Assembly: GCF_015223055.1 (NCBI RefSeq)
Contig: NZ_JADFBX010000013.1
Coordinates: 85,035 to 149,034, forward strand
Length of the DNA: 64,000 nucleotides
From: Pedobacter sp. MC2016-24
GTDB lineage: Bacteria > Bacteroidota > Bacteroidia > Sphingobacteriales > Sphingobacteriaceae
Direction: 5' to 3'
Shown here: piece by piece, positions 1 to 8,083 of the stretch
Numbering within the stretch: the first letter of the stretch is position 1
Layout of the letters: the number at the start of each line of letters is the position of its first letter
Notes under the pieces: generated by a model
Database searches by the model: none
The model's input: the letters and a program-made list of their open reading frames with translations, nothing else
Told to the model about the DNA's origin: nothing
Position numbers and translations under genes: made by a program

Positions 1-334
1 GGTTTTGAATGGCCGTATCCTGTTCTGCCAAAGATAATCCAGCAATCGGATCTGCAAATACCACCTGGATATCCGCAGCAGAATAAGCCCGGTAGTCGGC
101 CAGTAAATCCCTGGTCGCATTTCTCAGACGTTTAAAAGGAGCTGGCAAATCGCCATCCAGAAACACCGTAATGGTGACCGGCTTTTTTAAACCCTGTAAA
201 ATTTCCTTCGACTTAGGATTTAAAGTATACCGCTTTTCCTTTGTAAAATCAATTCGGGTATACACATATTGAGCAGCAACATTCAGCAGGATCAATCCGA
301 GTACAAAAACAAGAATGCCTTTCCAGCCTTTCAT
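1..334 (-). CDS. gldG: GldG, gliding-associated ABC transporter auxiliary subunit (N-terminal part only)
   Basis: My translation of the minus strand from the ATG at 332-334 starts MKGWKGILVFVLGLILLN and stays open to the window edge (111 codons), so the gene continues leftward. It has one N-terminal transmembrane helix (about residues 4-22), then the stretch YTLNPKSKEILQGLKKPVTI typical of GldG/IftA-like proteins that sit beside ABC-2 permeases. GldG is known in Flavobacterium as a membrane component working with GldF and GldA. The start lies 2 bases after the gldF stop, so the two genes form an operon. The assignment rests on the N-terminal third and the gldF context. Confidence 0.85.
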   Translation of the reverse strand, partial: MKGWKGILVFVLGLILLNVAAQYVYTRIDFTKEKRYTLNPKSKEILQGLKKPVTITVFLDGDLPAPFKRLRNATRDLLADYRAYSAADIQVVFADPIAGLSLAEQDTAIQN

Positions 335-336
335 TT

Positions 337-1074
337 TTACCATTTCCGACCTCCGATCAGCAATTTGGTCAGGCCCAGAAAAACAGCAGAAAAGCTGATG
401 AAATACACCAGGTCGCGCGTATCTAAAACCCCACGTCCGATAGACTGGTAATGTTCATTGACACTTAAGCCAAGTAATATCCCTTCTGCAAATTGCAAAG
501 CAAATAATTTGCTCAGGGCCTCAAAACCGTTATAACTGATAAAACAGCTAAAAACAGCAATGGCAAATGCCACAACCTGATTTTTGGTGATGGCAGAGGC
601 AAATACCCCAATAGCGGCAAAACATGAGCCAAGCAACAGCAAGCCGATGTATGCGCCAGCCACTGCTCCGCCATCTACGTTTCCCTTGGGAAATCCCAAT
701 TGCGCTATGGTATAATAATAAATTAAAGTAGGCAACAGGGCGAACAGTACCAATACCAGGCAGGAAAAGTATTTGGCCAGCACAATTTGCCAGACCGTAA
801 GAGGCCGTGTAGCCAATAAAATGTAAGTCCCCTCCCGCCTTTCTTCTGCAAAACTACGCATGGTAATTGCCGGAATCAGGAACATAAATAAAAATGGCGC
901 CAGACTAAAAAAACCATTCAGCTCGGCATAGCCATATTCCAGCACAGAGGTATCCGGAAATACCCAAAGCAACAGGCCAAGCGCCAATAAAAAAACACCG
1001 ATGGTCATGTAAGCCATCAATGAATTCAACAAACTAAATAACTCCCGTTTAAAAACTGCGTACATGCCCTTCAT
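337..1074 (-). CDS. gldF: GldF, ABC-2 type permease
   Basis: This is an inner-membrane permease of an ABC-2 transporter, with about six predicted helices across 245 residues. The motif MRSFAEERREGTYILLATRPL (cytoplasmic loop, about residues 73-93) is typical of GldF and ABC-2 permeases. I start at the ATG at 1072-1074 (MKGMYAVFKREL). The longer frame needs a TTG, and GGAGG lies about 13 bases before this ATG. Another ATG three codons further in is possible. The gene is followed directly by gldG. The matching ATPase gene, gldA, lies about 2 kb upstream on the same strand, separated by three unrelated genes. GldAFG is needed for gliding in some Flavobacterium, but the family also occurs in non-gliding Bacteroidota, so motility should not be assumed. 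Confidence 0.88.
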   Translation of the reverse strand: MKGMYAVFKRELFSLLNSLMAYMTIGVFLLALGLLLWVFPDTSVLEYGYAELNGFFSLAPFLFMFLIPAITMRSFAEERREGTYILLATRPLTVWQIVLAKYFSCLVLVLFALLPTLIYYYTIAQLGFPKGNVDGGAVAGAYIGLLLLGSCFAAIGVFASAITKNQVVAFAIAVFSCFISYNGFEALSKLFALQFAEGILLGLSVNEHYQSIGRGVLDTRDLVYFISFSAVFLGLTKLLIGGRKW

Positions 1075-1252
1075 TATCGTAAAATGGTACCTCCACAAGA
1101 ACCGGTAAAGTTATTTTTTTCAAAGCTAAAATCTTAAATCTTCAGCGATATTATAAAAATTAAAGGGACTTACCAAACCGGTATCCGGACTTATTACACA
1201 TACCTTCACTATAGAAACAGGCTAAAGCCGATTAATTTGACTAATATTGTCG

Positions 1253-1927
1253 ATGATTAATAAACAGACCTTAACTAAAGTACAGGCGGACTTTATAAAG
1301 AAACACAAAATCTCTGACGATTTATTGATAGATGCCCAGGGTAATGTGTTCTCTGAAGACTTACAAAATGAGATGTATGCGCATCAAAAATCCATAGCAT
1401 ATAACGTTACAGGTTGCCCTGAAAATGATAATCATAGTTTTCAAACCATAGATGGATATTGCCCGGAATGCGATTTGACAAAACTGGCAGTTGCCCTGAT
1501 CGAAAACAAAACCGGTTACATGTACATCTCTGGATCTATTAAAGGAAACCTGATCCAGGTTGGATCTGCAGTTGAAGCAAAAGACAAAATTAAAACCATC
1601 AACAGCTTTAGCGCAAAATATGCAGGTTTCGACGATTGGGAGCTTTTGTTCTATGCAAAAACAGAAACCCTGGGTAAGGCTGAGCGTTTAACCCATCAGA
1701 AATTAAGCGACTATAAAGCTGTTCATGTACAGGAAAAAGCCACCAAATTAAAAAATGGCATTGAAATTTACAGATGTTCCTACAATAAAGCCAAACTGGC
1801 CATGAGCGAACTTTTGGATGCGGAGCAATTCGAATTCACGCAAATCAATGAAAAAAGACATTTCACACCAGACTATCAGTTCAAAAACCTGATTTCTAAA
1901 TCTGAACCCAGGTCAGTACCGATGTAA
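1253..1927 (+). CDS. Zinc-ribbon and GIY-YIG/T5orf172-like domain protein
   Basis: The protein has 224 residues from the ATG at 1253; a TTG two codons earlier is possible. The N-terminal half has a putative metal site, with Cys-Pro near residue 55 and a CPEC pair near 70. The middle (about residues 88-165) reads GYMYISGSIKG, LIQVGS, DDWELLFYAK and AERLTHQKLSDYK. That order resembles the GIY-YIG-like T5orf172 fold, with its two short strands and a helix bearing the conserved Glu. The Arg normally found after the second strand is not evident, so nuclease activity is doubtful. It stands alone between gldF and an unknown gene. The family call is by pattern only. Confidence 0.5.
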   Translation: MINKQTLTKVQADFIKKHKISDDLLIDAQGNVFSEDLQNEMYAHQKSIAYNVTGCPENDNHSFQTIDGYCPECDLTKLAVALIENKTGYMYISGSIKGNLIQVGSAVEAKDKIKTINSFSAKYAGFDDWELLFYAKTETLGKAERLTHQKLSDYKAVHVQEKATKLKNGIEIYRCSYNKAKLAMSELLDAEQFEFTQINEKRHFTPDYQFKNLISKSEPRSVPM

Positions 1928-1939
1928 TGGACAGGTCAA

Positions 1940-1978
1940 AGCTGTATCATTGATCACCTATACATTAATGATACAGCT
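1940..1978 (+). terminator. 12-bp inverted repeat after the GIY-YIG-like gene
   Basis: Perfect arms AGCTGTATCATT (1940-1951) and AATGATACAGCT (1967-1978) enclose a 15-base loop, 12 bases after the stop codon. There is no U-tract. It may be a weak terminator or an RNA 3'-end stabiliser. Confidence 0.4.
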
Positions 1979-2053
1979 ACGATACAATCCTTTCATTATC
2001 TGGCTTTAAGCCCCTTATTTCAAAATAATCCTTTCTGTATTTGGCTTTTTCCT

Positions 2054-2061
2054 TAATTTCG
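2054..2061 (+). promoter_or_regulatory. -7 element candidate for the 2089 gene
   Basis: TAATTTCG fits TAnnTTyG, the Bacteroidota -7 element with a common C variant, 27 bases before the ATG at 2089. No TTG stands at the usual -33 distance. Confidence 0.4.
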
Positions 2062-2088
2062 GCCAATAATCAATAACAGCCAAATTCA

Positions 2089-2436
2089 ATGAGACCAGCT
2101 TTTAACTGCCTGTATTACCTGGAAGATGGTAAAACTTGCATCGTAGAAATAAAACGTACCGATCTGACAGCGGATGCAGATATTTCAGAAGTTTTCAGGT
2201 GGCTGATGGTTGATGTGCAGTCGGCCAAAGTATCGGGGCTCGACTTTCGTTCTCTCGATCGGTCAGACAATGTAGAAGAACGCTTCTTTGACCAGGGATA
2301 CCTGAAATTCAATCCGGAACAAGGTACTTTCATAGAAAAGTTCAATTCCGCACAGCACCAACTGGAAAACAAAACCAAAACTGAATTACCTTCAAATATC
2401 AGGACTGCCATAGCGCATTTTTTACTGGCAAGTTGA
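2089..2436 (+). CDS. Hypothetical protein, 115 aa
   Basis: I do not recognise a family. The protein is soluble and mixed-charge, with no signal peptide or membrane segment. The N-terminal half looks like alternating strands (YYLEDGKTCIVEIKRTDLT) and the C-terminal third is helical (FIEKFNSAQHQLENKTK). I prefer this frame over the overlapping 137-codon minus-strand frame. It has an upstream -7-like element and ends just before a strong terminator, whereas the minus frame gives a cysteine/serine-rich shadow translation. It is convergent with the barrel gene at 2518-3030. Confidence 0.55.
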   Translation: MRPAFNCLYYLEDGKTCIVEIKRTDLTADADISEVFRWLMVDVQSAKVSGLDFRSLDRSDNVEERFFDQGYLKFNPEQGTFIEKFNSAQHQLENKTKTELPSNIRTAIAHFLLAS

Positions 2437-2458
2437 GCAGGCAAGTCGTGTAAAAAGC

Positions 2459-2490
2459 AAAAAGGCATATCCATCGGATATGCCTTTTTT
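2459..2490. terminator. Bidirectional rho-independent terminator
   Basis: A 14-base perfect stem: AAAAAGGCATATCC at 2459-2472, loop ATC, complement at 2476-2489, with six T on the plus side and an A-tract that gives U on the minus side. It sits between convergent genes and serves both. Confidence 0.9.
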
Positions 2491-2517
2491 ATGTTAAGCA
2501 ATCGGCTTATTGTATGA

Positions 2518-3030
2518 CTACAAGCCAAAGTTAAATGCAGCTCTTAAACCGATGAATCCATTGGTTCCACCGCTGTAAGACCAACCTTCGTAACGCGCAC
2601 CGATTTCGATACCGCCTGTATCAGAAACTGGAAATTCTACACCTACACCTGGAGCATACGCGAAACCTGTTTTACCATTTTTCTCTGTACTGATGGAAGC
2701 ACCTACTTCACCAGCTGCGAAGAAATTCTCACCGAAGTAATATCTTGCACCAGCTTTTACCGGGATAGAACCAGAGTTAACCTTAACACCTAAAACTTCT
2801 TTGCTCTGAAAGTTAATATATCCAGCACTACCTGTTACCAGCAAATTCGCTGCAACCGGATGTTGATACTGCAAGGAACCACCATAACCTAAATTCATGA
2901 CATCGCCAAAATCACCCATAGGAAAAGCAAATTCAGCACCAAGGCTTAATTTAGGGCTTTTAGTTTGTGCATTTACGCTAGAAAACGCAAATAAACCTGC
3001 AACTGCTGTTAGTAAAAATAATTTTTTCAT
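2518..3030 (-). CDS. Small outer-membrane beta-barrel protein
   Basis: This is a secreted 170-residue protein with signal peptide MKKLFLLTAVAGLFAFSSVNA (cleavage before Gln22). Alternating amphipathic strands follow (LSLGAEFAFPMG, ARYYFGENFFAAGEVGAS, IEIGARYEGWSYS), ending FNFGL. This fits the OmpA-like/porin-family eight-strand barrel (Outer membrane protein beta-barrel Pfam group), presumably in the outer membrane. Its exact role cannot be told. It is monocistronic. A near-match -7 sequence, TATCTTTT, lies at 3037-3044 on the minus strand. It is similar in plan, though not clearly in sequence, to the barrel at 25000-25587. Confidence 0.75.
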   Translation of the reverse strand: MKKLFLLTAVAGLFAFSSVNAQTKSPKLSLGAEFAFPMGDFGDVMNLGYGGSLQYQHPVAANLLVTGSAGYINFQSKEVLGVKVNSGSIPVKAGARYYFGENFFAAGEVGASISTEKNGKTGFAYAPGVGVEFPVSDTGGIEIGARYEGWSYSGGTNGFIGLRAAFNFGL

Positions 3031-3188
3031 GTGTTTAAAAGATAAAATTTGTTATAATTTATCCCTTTGATGCAAAAACTCGGCCATAGTTACAAAACCT
3101 GTTATTTTTTTTTACAACAGTTTCATCTTAAGAAGCTAAAGAACGTTTCATTGGTCCTCAGTAATAAATATGGGGCTATTTGATCTGA

Positions 3189-3896
3189 TCAGGCTGTCAG
3201 TTTCTTAAAAATCTCCTCCAGAGAAGCATTGCCGTGTAAATGCTTGAGTTCGGCAATCGGATGATTCGCTACAACTGCACCTTTATTGATGATAATTACG
3301 TCATCGCAGAGCGCCTCTACTTCCTGCATGATGTGTGTAGACAGGATGACTGTTTTATCTTTGCCCAGGCTTTTGATCAGGTCCCTGATTTCTGCAAGCT
3401 GGTTTGGATCCAATCCTGAGGTAGGCTCATCAAGAATTAAAACTTCCGGGTTGTGGATAATGGCCTGCGCTAAACCTACCCTTTGTTTGTAACCTTTGGA
3501 AAGCATGCCGATTTTCTTGTGTTGCTCAGTCTCCAGCCCTACCGCTGCTATCGTTTCCACAACACGTGACTTCACGTCTTTTAATCCGTAAGTATGGCCT
3601 ACAAACAACAAAAACTCCTGTACATACATATCTGTATATAAAGGGGTATTTTCCGGAAGATAACCCATCAAACGTTTGATCTCCAGATTTTGTAATTGCG
3701 TATCAAAACCACACAAACTGGCCGTTCCCGAACTTGGCTCAAGATACCCGGTCAACATCCGCATGGTGGTTGATTTCCCGGCACCATTCGGGCCTAAAAA
3801 TCCAAGTATCCGTCCAGGCTTCGCCTCAAAACTAATCCCGTCAACAGCTTTTTGTGTTCCAAAATATTTTGTCAATTCCGTTACCCTGATGCTCAA
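3189..3896 (-). CDS. gldA: GldA-type ABC transporter ATP-binding protein (TTG start)
   Basis: A complete ABC ATPase core of 235 residues: Walker A GPNGAGKST (35-43), Q-loop region YLPENTPLY, signature LSKGYKQR (132-139), Walker B LILDEP (153-158), D-loop SGLD and switch His188. LPENTPLYTDMYVQEFL is typical of GldA. The only start before Walker A is the TTG at 3894-3896, because an in-frame stop lies seven codons upstream and the first internal ATG follows the P-loop. Known GldA proteins are about 300 residues. This one lacks roughly 60 residues after KGAVVANHPIAELK, yet keeps the usual ending SLEEIFKKLT, so the shortening is internal. It presumably energises GldF/GldG encoded nearby. Confidence 0.8.
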   Translation of the reverse strand: MSIRVTELTKYFGTQKAVDGISFEAKPGRILGFLGPNGAGKSTTMRMLTGYLEPSSGTASLCGFDTQLQNLEIKRLMGYLPENTPLYTDMYVQEFLLFVGHTYGLKDVKSRVVETIAAVGLETEQHKKIGMLSKGYKQRVGLAQAIIHNPEVLILDEPTSGLDPNQLAEIRDLIKSLGKDKTVILSTHIMQEVEALCDDVIIINKGAVVANHPIAELKHLHGNASLEEIFKKLTA

Positions 3897-3963
3897 TTTG
3901 TTCTGTTTATCTAGTTAAAATTCTAATCGTCAAAAGTAGCAAAAGTTTATGGCCTAAATCTTA

Positions 3964-3971
3964 TATATTTG
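3964..3971 (+). promoter_or_regulatory. -7 promoter element of glyS
   Basis: TATATTTG is an exact match to TAnnTTTG, ending 7 bases before the glyS ATG, so the leader would be very short. No clear TTG lies 19-21 bases upstream. Confidence 0.55.
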
Positions 3972-3978
3972 CATCATT

Positions 3979-5469
3979 ATGGCAAAGAATAATAACGACG
4001 AACAATTTAAAAATGTAATATCGCACGCAAAAGAATACGGTTTTGTATTCCAGAGCAGCGAAATTTATGATGGACTAAGCGCCGTATATGATTACGGACA
4101 ATTGGGTGCAGAACTAAAAAACAACATCAAAACATATTGGTGGAAAGCCATGGTGCAAATGCACGAAAACATTGTCGGCATCGACTCTGCCATTTTCATG
4201 CACCCTAAAGTATGGAAAGCAAGTGGCCACGTAGACGGCTTTAACGATCCCATGATCGATAATAAAGATTCCAAAAAACGTTACCGTGCCGATCAGTTAT
4301 TAGAAGATAAAATCACCCGTTACGAAAAGGACGGTAAAACAGATAAAGCGGCAAAATTACAGGCCGATATGGATGAGGCCCTGAAATCCGAAAATTTACA
4401 GGAGCTGAAAACCTTAATTGAACAACATGAAATCGCCTGTCCGGTTAGTGGTACAAAAAACTGGACAGAGGTTCGTCAGTTTAACCTGATGTTCAGCACC
4501 CAGTTTGGCGCCATGGCTGAGGGTTCTGAAGAAGTATACCTTCGTCCTGAGACCGCACAGGGTATTTTTGTAAACTTCTTAAATGTACAAAAATCTGGAC
4601 GGATGAAAATTCCTTTTGGAATTGCTCAAATCGGTAAAGCTTTTAGAAATGAGGTGATTGCCCGACAGTTCATCATGCGGATGCGCGAGTTTGAACAAAT
4701 GGAAATGCAATTCTTTGTTCGTCCGGGTGAAGACCAGAAATGGTTTGCTTACTGGAAAGAAGCCCGTCTGAAATGGCATAAAGCCCTGGGTACACCTGAT
4801 GAAAAATACCGTTTCCACGATCACGTAAAGCTGGCCCACTATGCCAATGCCGCTACCGATATCGAATTTGAATTCCCGTTTGGATTTAAGGAAGTAGAAG
4901 GAATCCATAGCCGAACGGATTTTGATTTGACACAACATCAGGAATTCTCTGGCAAGAAAATGCAGTATTTTGACAACGACCTGAACGAAGAAGGTAAACC
5001 TTATGGAAACTATGTTCCTTATGTGATTGAAACTTCGATCGGCTTAGACCGTATGTTCCTGTTAACCATGATCAATGCTTTTGAAGAAGAAGACTTAAGC
5101 ACAGCAGAGAAACAAGACAGCAGAACCTTATTGCGCTTACACCCTTGCTTAGCCCCGATCAAAGTTGCCATATTCCCTTTAACCAAGAAAGATGGCCTGC
5201 CTGAAAAAGCAAGACAAATCATGGATAACCTGAAACTTGATTTCAACTGTGCTTATGAAGAAAAAGATGCGATTGGTAAACGCTACCGTCGTCAGGATGC
5301 CATTGGTACACCTTTCTGCGTAACTGTTGATCACCAGACCCTGGAAGATGATACCGTAACCATTCGTCACCGCGATACCATGGAACAACAACGCATTGAG
5401 ATTAAACACCTGGATGAATTGATTGCCAGTAAAACGAGTTGGAAAACCTTACTGCGTAAAGAAATGTAA
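3979..5469 (+). CDS. glyS: Glycine--tRNA ligase
   Basis: Cytoplasmic class II aminoacyl-tRNA synthetase of the single-chain (eukaryote/archaea-type, homodimeric) form, 496 residues. It charges tRNA-Gly. Visible class II motifs: RNEVIARQF...MREFEQMEMQFF (motif 2, about residues 218-240), the substrate loop YLRPETAQGIF (about 179), and motif 3 ETSIGLDRMFLL near residue 350. The C-terminal anticodon-binding domain begins around LAPIKVAIFPL. The length suits Bacteroidota homologues. The gene is transcribed alone, divergent from gldA, with an exact -7 element upstream and a good terminator downstream. Confidence 0.97.
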   Translation: MAKNNNDEQFKNVISHAKEYGFVFQSSEIYDGLSAVYDYGQLGAELKNNIKTYWWKAMVQMHENIVGIDSAIFMHPKVWKASGHVDGFNDPMIDNKDSKKRYRADQLLEDKITRYEKDGKTDKAAKLQADMDEALKSENLQELKTLIEQHEIACPVSGTKNWTEVRQFNLMFSTQFGAMAEGSEEVYLRPETAQGIFVNFLNVQKSGRMKIPFGIAQIGKAFRNEVIARQFIMRMREFEQMEMQFFVRPGEDQKWFAYWKEARLKWHKALGTPDEKYRFHDHVKLAHYANAATDIEFEFPFGFKEVEGIHSRTDFDLTQHQEFSGKKMQYFDNDLNEEGKPYGNYVPYVIETSIGLDRMFLLTMINAFEEEDLSTAEKQDSRTLLRLHPCLAPIKVAIFPLTKKDGLPEKARQIMDNLKLDFNCAYEEKDAIGKRYRRQDAIGTPFCVTVDHQTLEDDTVTIRHRDTMEQQRIEIKHLDELIASKTSWKTLLRKEM

Positions 5470-5531
5470 AAGGAAACGGGGATGTCTCCTCCGAAACACC
5501 CCCGTCTAAATTAACGCTCTCACCTATATAG

Positions 5532-5575
5532 ACGCGCATACTTTAATATTATTGTATGCGTGTAAATATTTTTTT
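5532..5575 (+). terminator. Rho-independent terminator of glyS
   Basis: Stem ACGCGCATAC (5532-5541) pairs with GTATGCGTGT (5554-5563) with one wobble and a 12-base loop, then a run of seven T at 5569-5575. Confidence 0.75.
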
Positions 5576-5580
5576 ATCAA

Positions 5581-6561
5581 CTATTTATTGGGCGTAAATA
5601 TCCACATGTCATCAAACCTTAAGCTGCCGTTCCGTCCGGTAGTTACATAACCCTTATCCCCCAGGGAAAAGCCAATTGCAGCTTCCCTTACTGTCCCTTT
5701 AAAGGCCTGATACTCTTTCCATGCATCTATATTCGGATCATAACGCCATGTTGTGCCCAATACCTGTCCATTGCTTCCACCGGTAATGTATCCCTTATCA
5801 CCGATTACAAAAGTTGCAGCATACTCCCTTTTCAGATTGTACTTATAATCGTCCTCGTTCCGGTTGAGGTCTTTTAGCTTAACCCAGTCATCAGCCTTGG
5901 CATCATAACGCCAAAAATCCGTTAAATAAATGCCGTTGCTTCTTCCTGCACCAATATAGGGACGATCTCCAATGGTAAATGTAAAGGCATTTGCCCTTTT
6001 GGTTCCCGGTAAACTCATCACCTGTTTCCAGGTATTGGTTTCAGCACTATAGCTAAAAAAATCTTTAAGATCACCCTGTGTATTGGTACCACTGCCTACA
6101 TAACCTTTACCATTGGTACTGAAAGCAATGGCGCCATACCTGGCTTCGCCCGGAAAATCTGCTATGGCTTTCCATTTGTTTGTCGCGGGATCAAATTCAT
6201 AGAAATCGCGCCTGGCATCCGTGCCATCGGCACCTGTACCTACATAACCTTTGCCGTTTAAAGCAAATGCAACAGCATAGTTCCTGGCTTTCCCCGGAAA
6301 GTCGGCCTCCACAATCCTGAACCAATTCCGTTTTGAACTGTCGTAATACCACAGATCGGACAAGCGTTTCTCCCCATCAAAACCACCAACAATATACGTT
6401 CTTCCATTCAGGGTAAAACTCGCCGCGGCACTTCTTGCAATCCCCTCAAAGTCAGATCCCGCTACCCATTCATCCGGATCATCTTTTTTATCTTTTTTAC
6501 AACCGGATGCCGCCAGGAGCAGCAGGGCAATCAACGAAATGTTTAATAACTTTTTAAGCAT
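5581..6561 (-). CDS. Kelch-repeat beta-propeller lipoprotein
   Basis: A 326-residue lipoprotein. The signal MLKKLLNISLIALLLLAASG is followed by Cys21 and a charged linker (KKDKKDDPD). The body is six or seven Kelch units with recurring GKGYVGTG, DLWYYDS and W-x-x-IADFPG patterns, so a propeller is likely. Such proteins bind other proteins or glycans; no catalytic residues are evident. It lies 10 bases downstream of the DUF4270 gene and is presumably co-transcribed, a pairing seen in other Bacteroidota. A surface or outer-membrane location is inferred from the lipobox. Confidence 0.85.
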   Translation of the reverse strand: MLKKLLNISLIALLLLAASGCKKDKKDDPDEWVAGSDFEGIARSAAASFTLNGRTYIVGGFDGEKRLSDLWYYDSSKRNWFRIVEADFPGKARNYAVAFALNGKGYVGTGADGTDARRDFYEFDPATNKWKAIADFPGEARYGAIAFSTNGKGYVGSGTNTQGDLKDFFSYSAETNTWKQVMSLPGTKRANAFTFTIGDRPYIGAGRSNGIYLTDFWRYDAKADDWVKLKDLNRNEDDYKYNLKREYAATFVIGDKGYITGGSNGQVLGTTWRYDPNIDAWKEYQAFKGTVREAAIGFSLGDKGYVTTGRNGSLRFDDMWIFTPNK

Positions 6562-6571
6562 GTTTATAAGA

Positions 6572-7915
6572 TTAGAATTTAGTGTATAAGATTTTTGTTT
6601 TAATAGATACGGCTGGTTTATTGCCTTTAATCAGGAGCCGGTCCAGACCGTTCATGAGTCCGGATAAAGGCACACTCAGTAATAATGAGGTATTTTTATG
6701 CTCGCCTTTTTTAAGCTGGTACGCATAATCTGCCAGTTCAAAAACATACCTTCCGTTCGAGCCGGCCTCATTTCCTTTTTGAAAAGAAGCTTGCTGAATT
6801 GCATCAGAAAACTGAGCTTTTACAATAGATTTGGGCGTATTTGAAGAATTGGCGATAAAAAGAATCAGTGATGAAGGTGCTTTAAAAGTGCCATAAGTAT
6901 CCGGTTTGGTCTCAATGATAAGTTGGACCTTATTGATCACAATTTTGGGTTCTTTGACAAATTCCAGCAGCCCCGGCAATTGTAGCTTGGTCACAATGCC
7001 GGTCCCACCCTGTATGACAAGCTGATGATCAGTAAGTTCAGACTTCAGTTCCCGATGTTGATAGTTCAGTTCGCTAAGTTTGGTGTTTTTACGATCCGTT
7101 TCTATATGGTTAAACTGATGGGTTTTTAAATTCAGCGAAAAAGCAATCTTGCTTTTCTTCAGCATTCCGTCATTGCTTCTGTAATTATAATAAAGGTAAA
7201 TTTTTGCGGAATCAGCTTTAAAACCGTTGATGCTTTTTCCGTTTTCAGAGCGGATCACAATGCCTTTAAAATAGTCCTGAAACTCTTCCGCATCGGTGAT
7301 CCTTTTATCCTTGTTTACAATCATCTGGAACATTTCTGCACCCAGCGCTTTATTGAGGTTCACAATAACGCTATCTGATTTTTTTGGTCTTGGTGTGAAC
7401 AACCGCTCGCCCAGCGCAACCGGTTCATATTTAAAACTGCTGGCACTGTAAATGGCATCTCCTTCTACAAAAACAGGACGTTCTTCGTCCTCTATGCCGC
7501 CTTTTACTTTACGCAACACAATGCGCTCGGTAAGCCTGTTTACCAGCAGGCGCTGTGCGGCCAGGGTATCACCATAAGTATATCCATTGTATTTGAGTAC
7601 CAGGTTTAGCGAATCATAAACGGCTCCATCTTGTAAAGCACCTGTGGTAAAATCTGTTTTAAACTGCATGTAAGATGAAACGTTGGTCTTACCCAGGTCG
7701 TTGTCGTTCAATTCACCCAACAGGATGCTGCCGGTATTGGATGTTGGCAGAGAATCCAACAGGTAGGTAGAGCCGATAACCTGAATACTGTCCGCCAGTT
7801 CCAGGCTCAGACCATCATCGTTTCCCATATTGATGGTACCATTGCTTTTACAAGCTGTAAATAAGGAAAAAAAGCAGGCTAAAAGTATCGGCAAATATTG
7901 AAATAGTTTGTTCAT
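6572..7915 (-). CDS. DUF4270 family lipoprotein
   Basis: 447 residues from the ATG at 7913-7915 (MNKLFQYLPILLACFFSLFTA, lipid Cys22). A longer frame adds 12 residues but would overlap the promoter region and spoil the signal peptide. The body is beta-rich with long polar stretches. The N-terminal part NTGSILLGELND and the LNLVLKYNGYTYGDT region match what is known of DUF4270, a Bacteroidota-specific family of exported proteins without a defined function. It is first gene of an operon with the Kelch lipoprotein. A phased TGTTA repeat (7968-8002) lies just upstream and is shared with the neighbouring two-component system. Confidence 0.75.
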   Translation of the reverse strand: MNKLFQYLPILLACFFSLFTACKSNGTINMGNDDGLSLELADSIQVIGSTYLLDSLPTSNTGSILLGELNDNDLGKTNVSSYMQFKTDFTTGALQDGAVYDSLNLVLKYNGYTYGDTLAAQRLLVNRLTERIVLRKVKGGIEDEERPVFVEGDAIYSASSFKYEPVALGERLFTPRPKKSDSVIVNLNKALGAEMFQMIVNKDKRITDAEEFQDYFKGIVIRSENGKSINGFKADSAKIYLYYNYRSNDGMLKKSKIAFSLNLKTHQFNHIETDRKNTKLSELNYQHRELKSELTDHQLVIQGGTGIVTKLQLPGLLEFVKEPKIVINKVQLIIETKPDTYGTFKAPSSLILFIANSSNTPKSIVKAQFSDAIQQASFQKGNEAGSNGRYVFELADYAYQLKKGEHKNTSLLLSVPLSGLMNGLDRLLIKGNKPAVSIKTKILYTKF

Positions 7916-7967
7916 AATTGGTTTATTGGTATAGGTAAAAACATGGGACAAATATGAGGGAGCCCAA

Positions 7968-8003
7968 TGTTAATGAATGTTACAAATTGTTAAATTGAGT
8001 TAA
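7968..8003 (+). promoter_or_regulatory. Operator candidate A: four TGTTA-type units at 10-bp spacing
   Basis: TGTTA occurs at 7968, 7978 and 7988 and AGTTA at 7998, exactly one helical turn apart. The site is upstream of the DUF4270-Kelch operon. A near-consensus -7 element (CATATTTG, minus strand, 7949-7956) lies 11 bases closer to the gene. Direct repeats of 10-11 bp are typical for OmpR/PhoB-family regulators, and such a regulator is encoded at 9987-10682. Confidence 0.65.
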
Positions 8004-8021
8004 GGGAGGTACCGGGGAAAC

Positions 8022-8056
8022 AAAAAGGACTGTATCAAATTTTCCTGATACAGTCC
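8022..8056 (-). terminator. Rho-independent terminator of the 8084-8512 gene
   Basis: Perfect 11-bp stem (8027-8037 with 8046-8056, GGACTGTATCA and its complement), 8-base loop, and five U on the minus strand (8022-8026). Confidence 0.88.
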
Positions 8057-8083
8057 CCCCTGCCGCTGACCTGACCTCAGGCC

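Noticed and set aside
2115..2528. 137-codon minus-strand ORF opposite the 2089 gene
   Set aside because: It runs through a strong terminator, has a Cys/Ser-rich unnatural composition and no promoter-like signal. The plus frame is better supported.
1..5469. Evidence that the organism glides
   Set aside because: Only gldA, gldF and gldG are seen. The essential gldB, gldD, gldH, gldJ and gldKLMN genes are not in the window, and gldAFG also occurs in non-gliding species.
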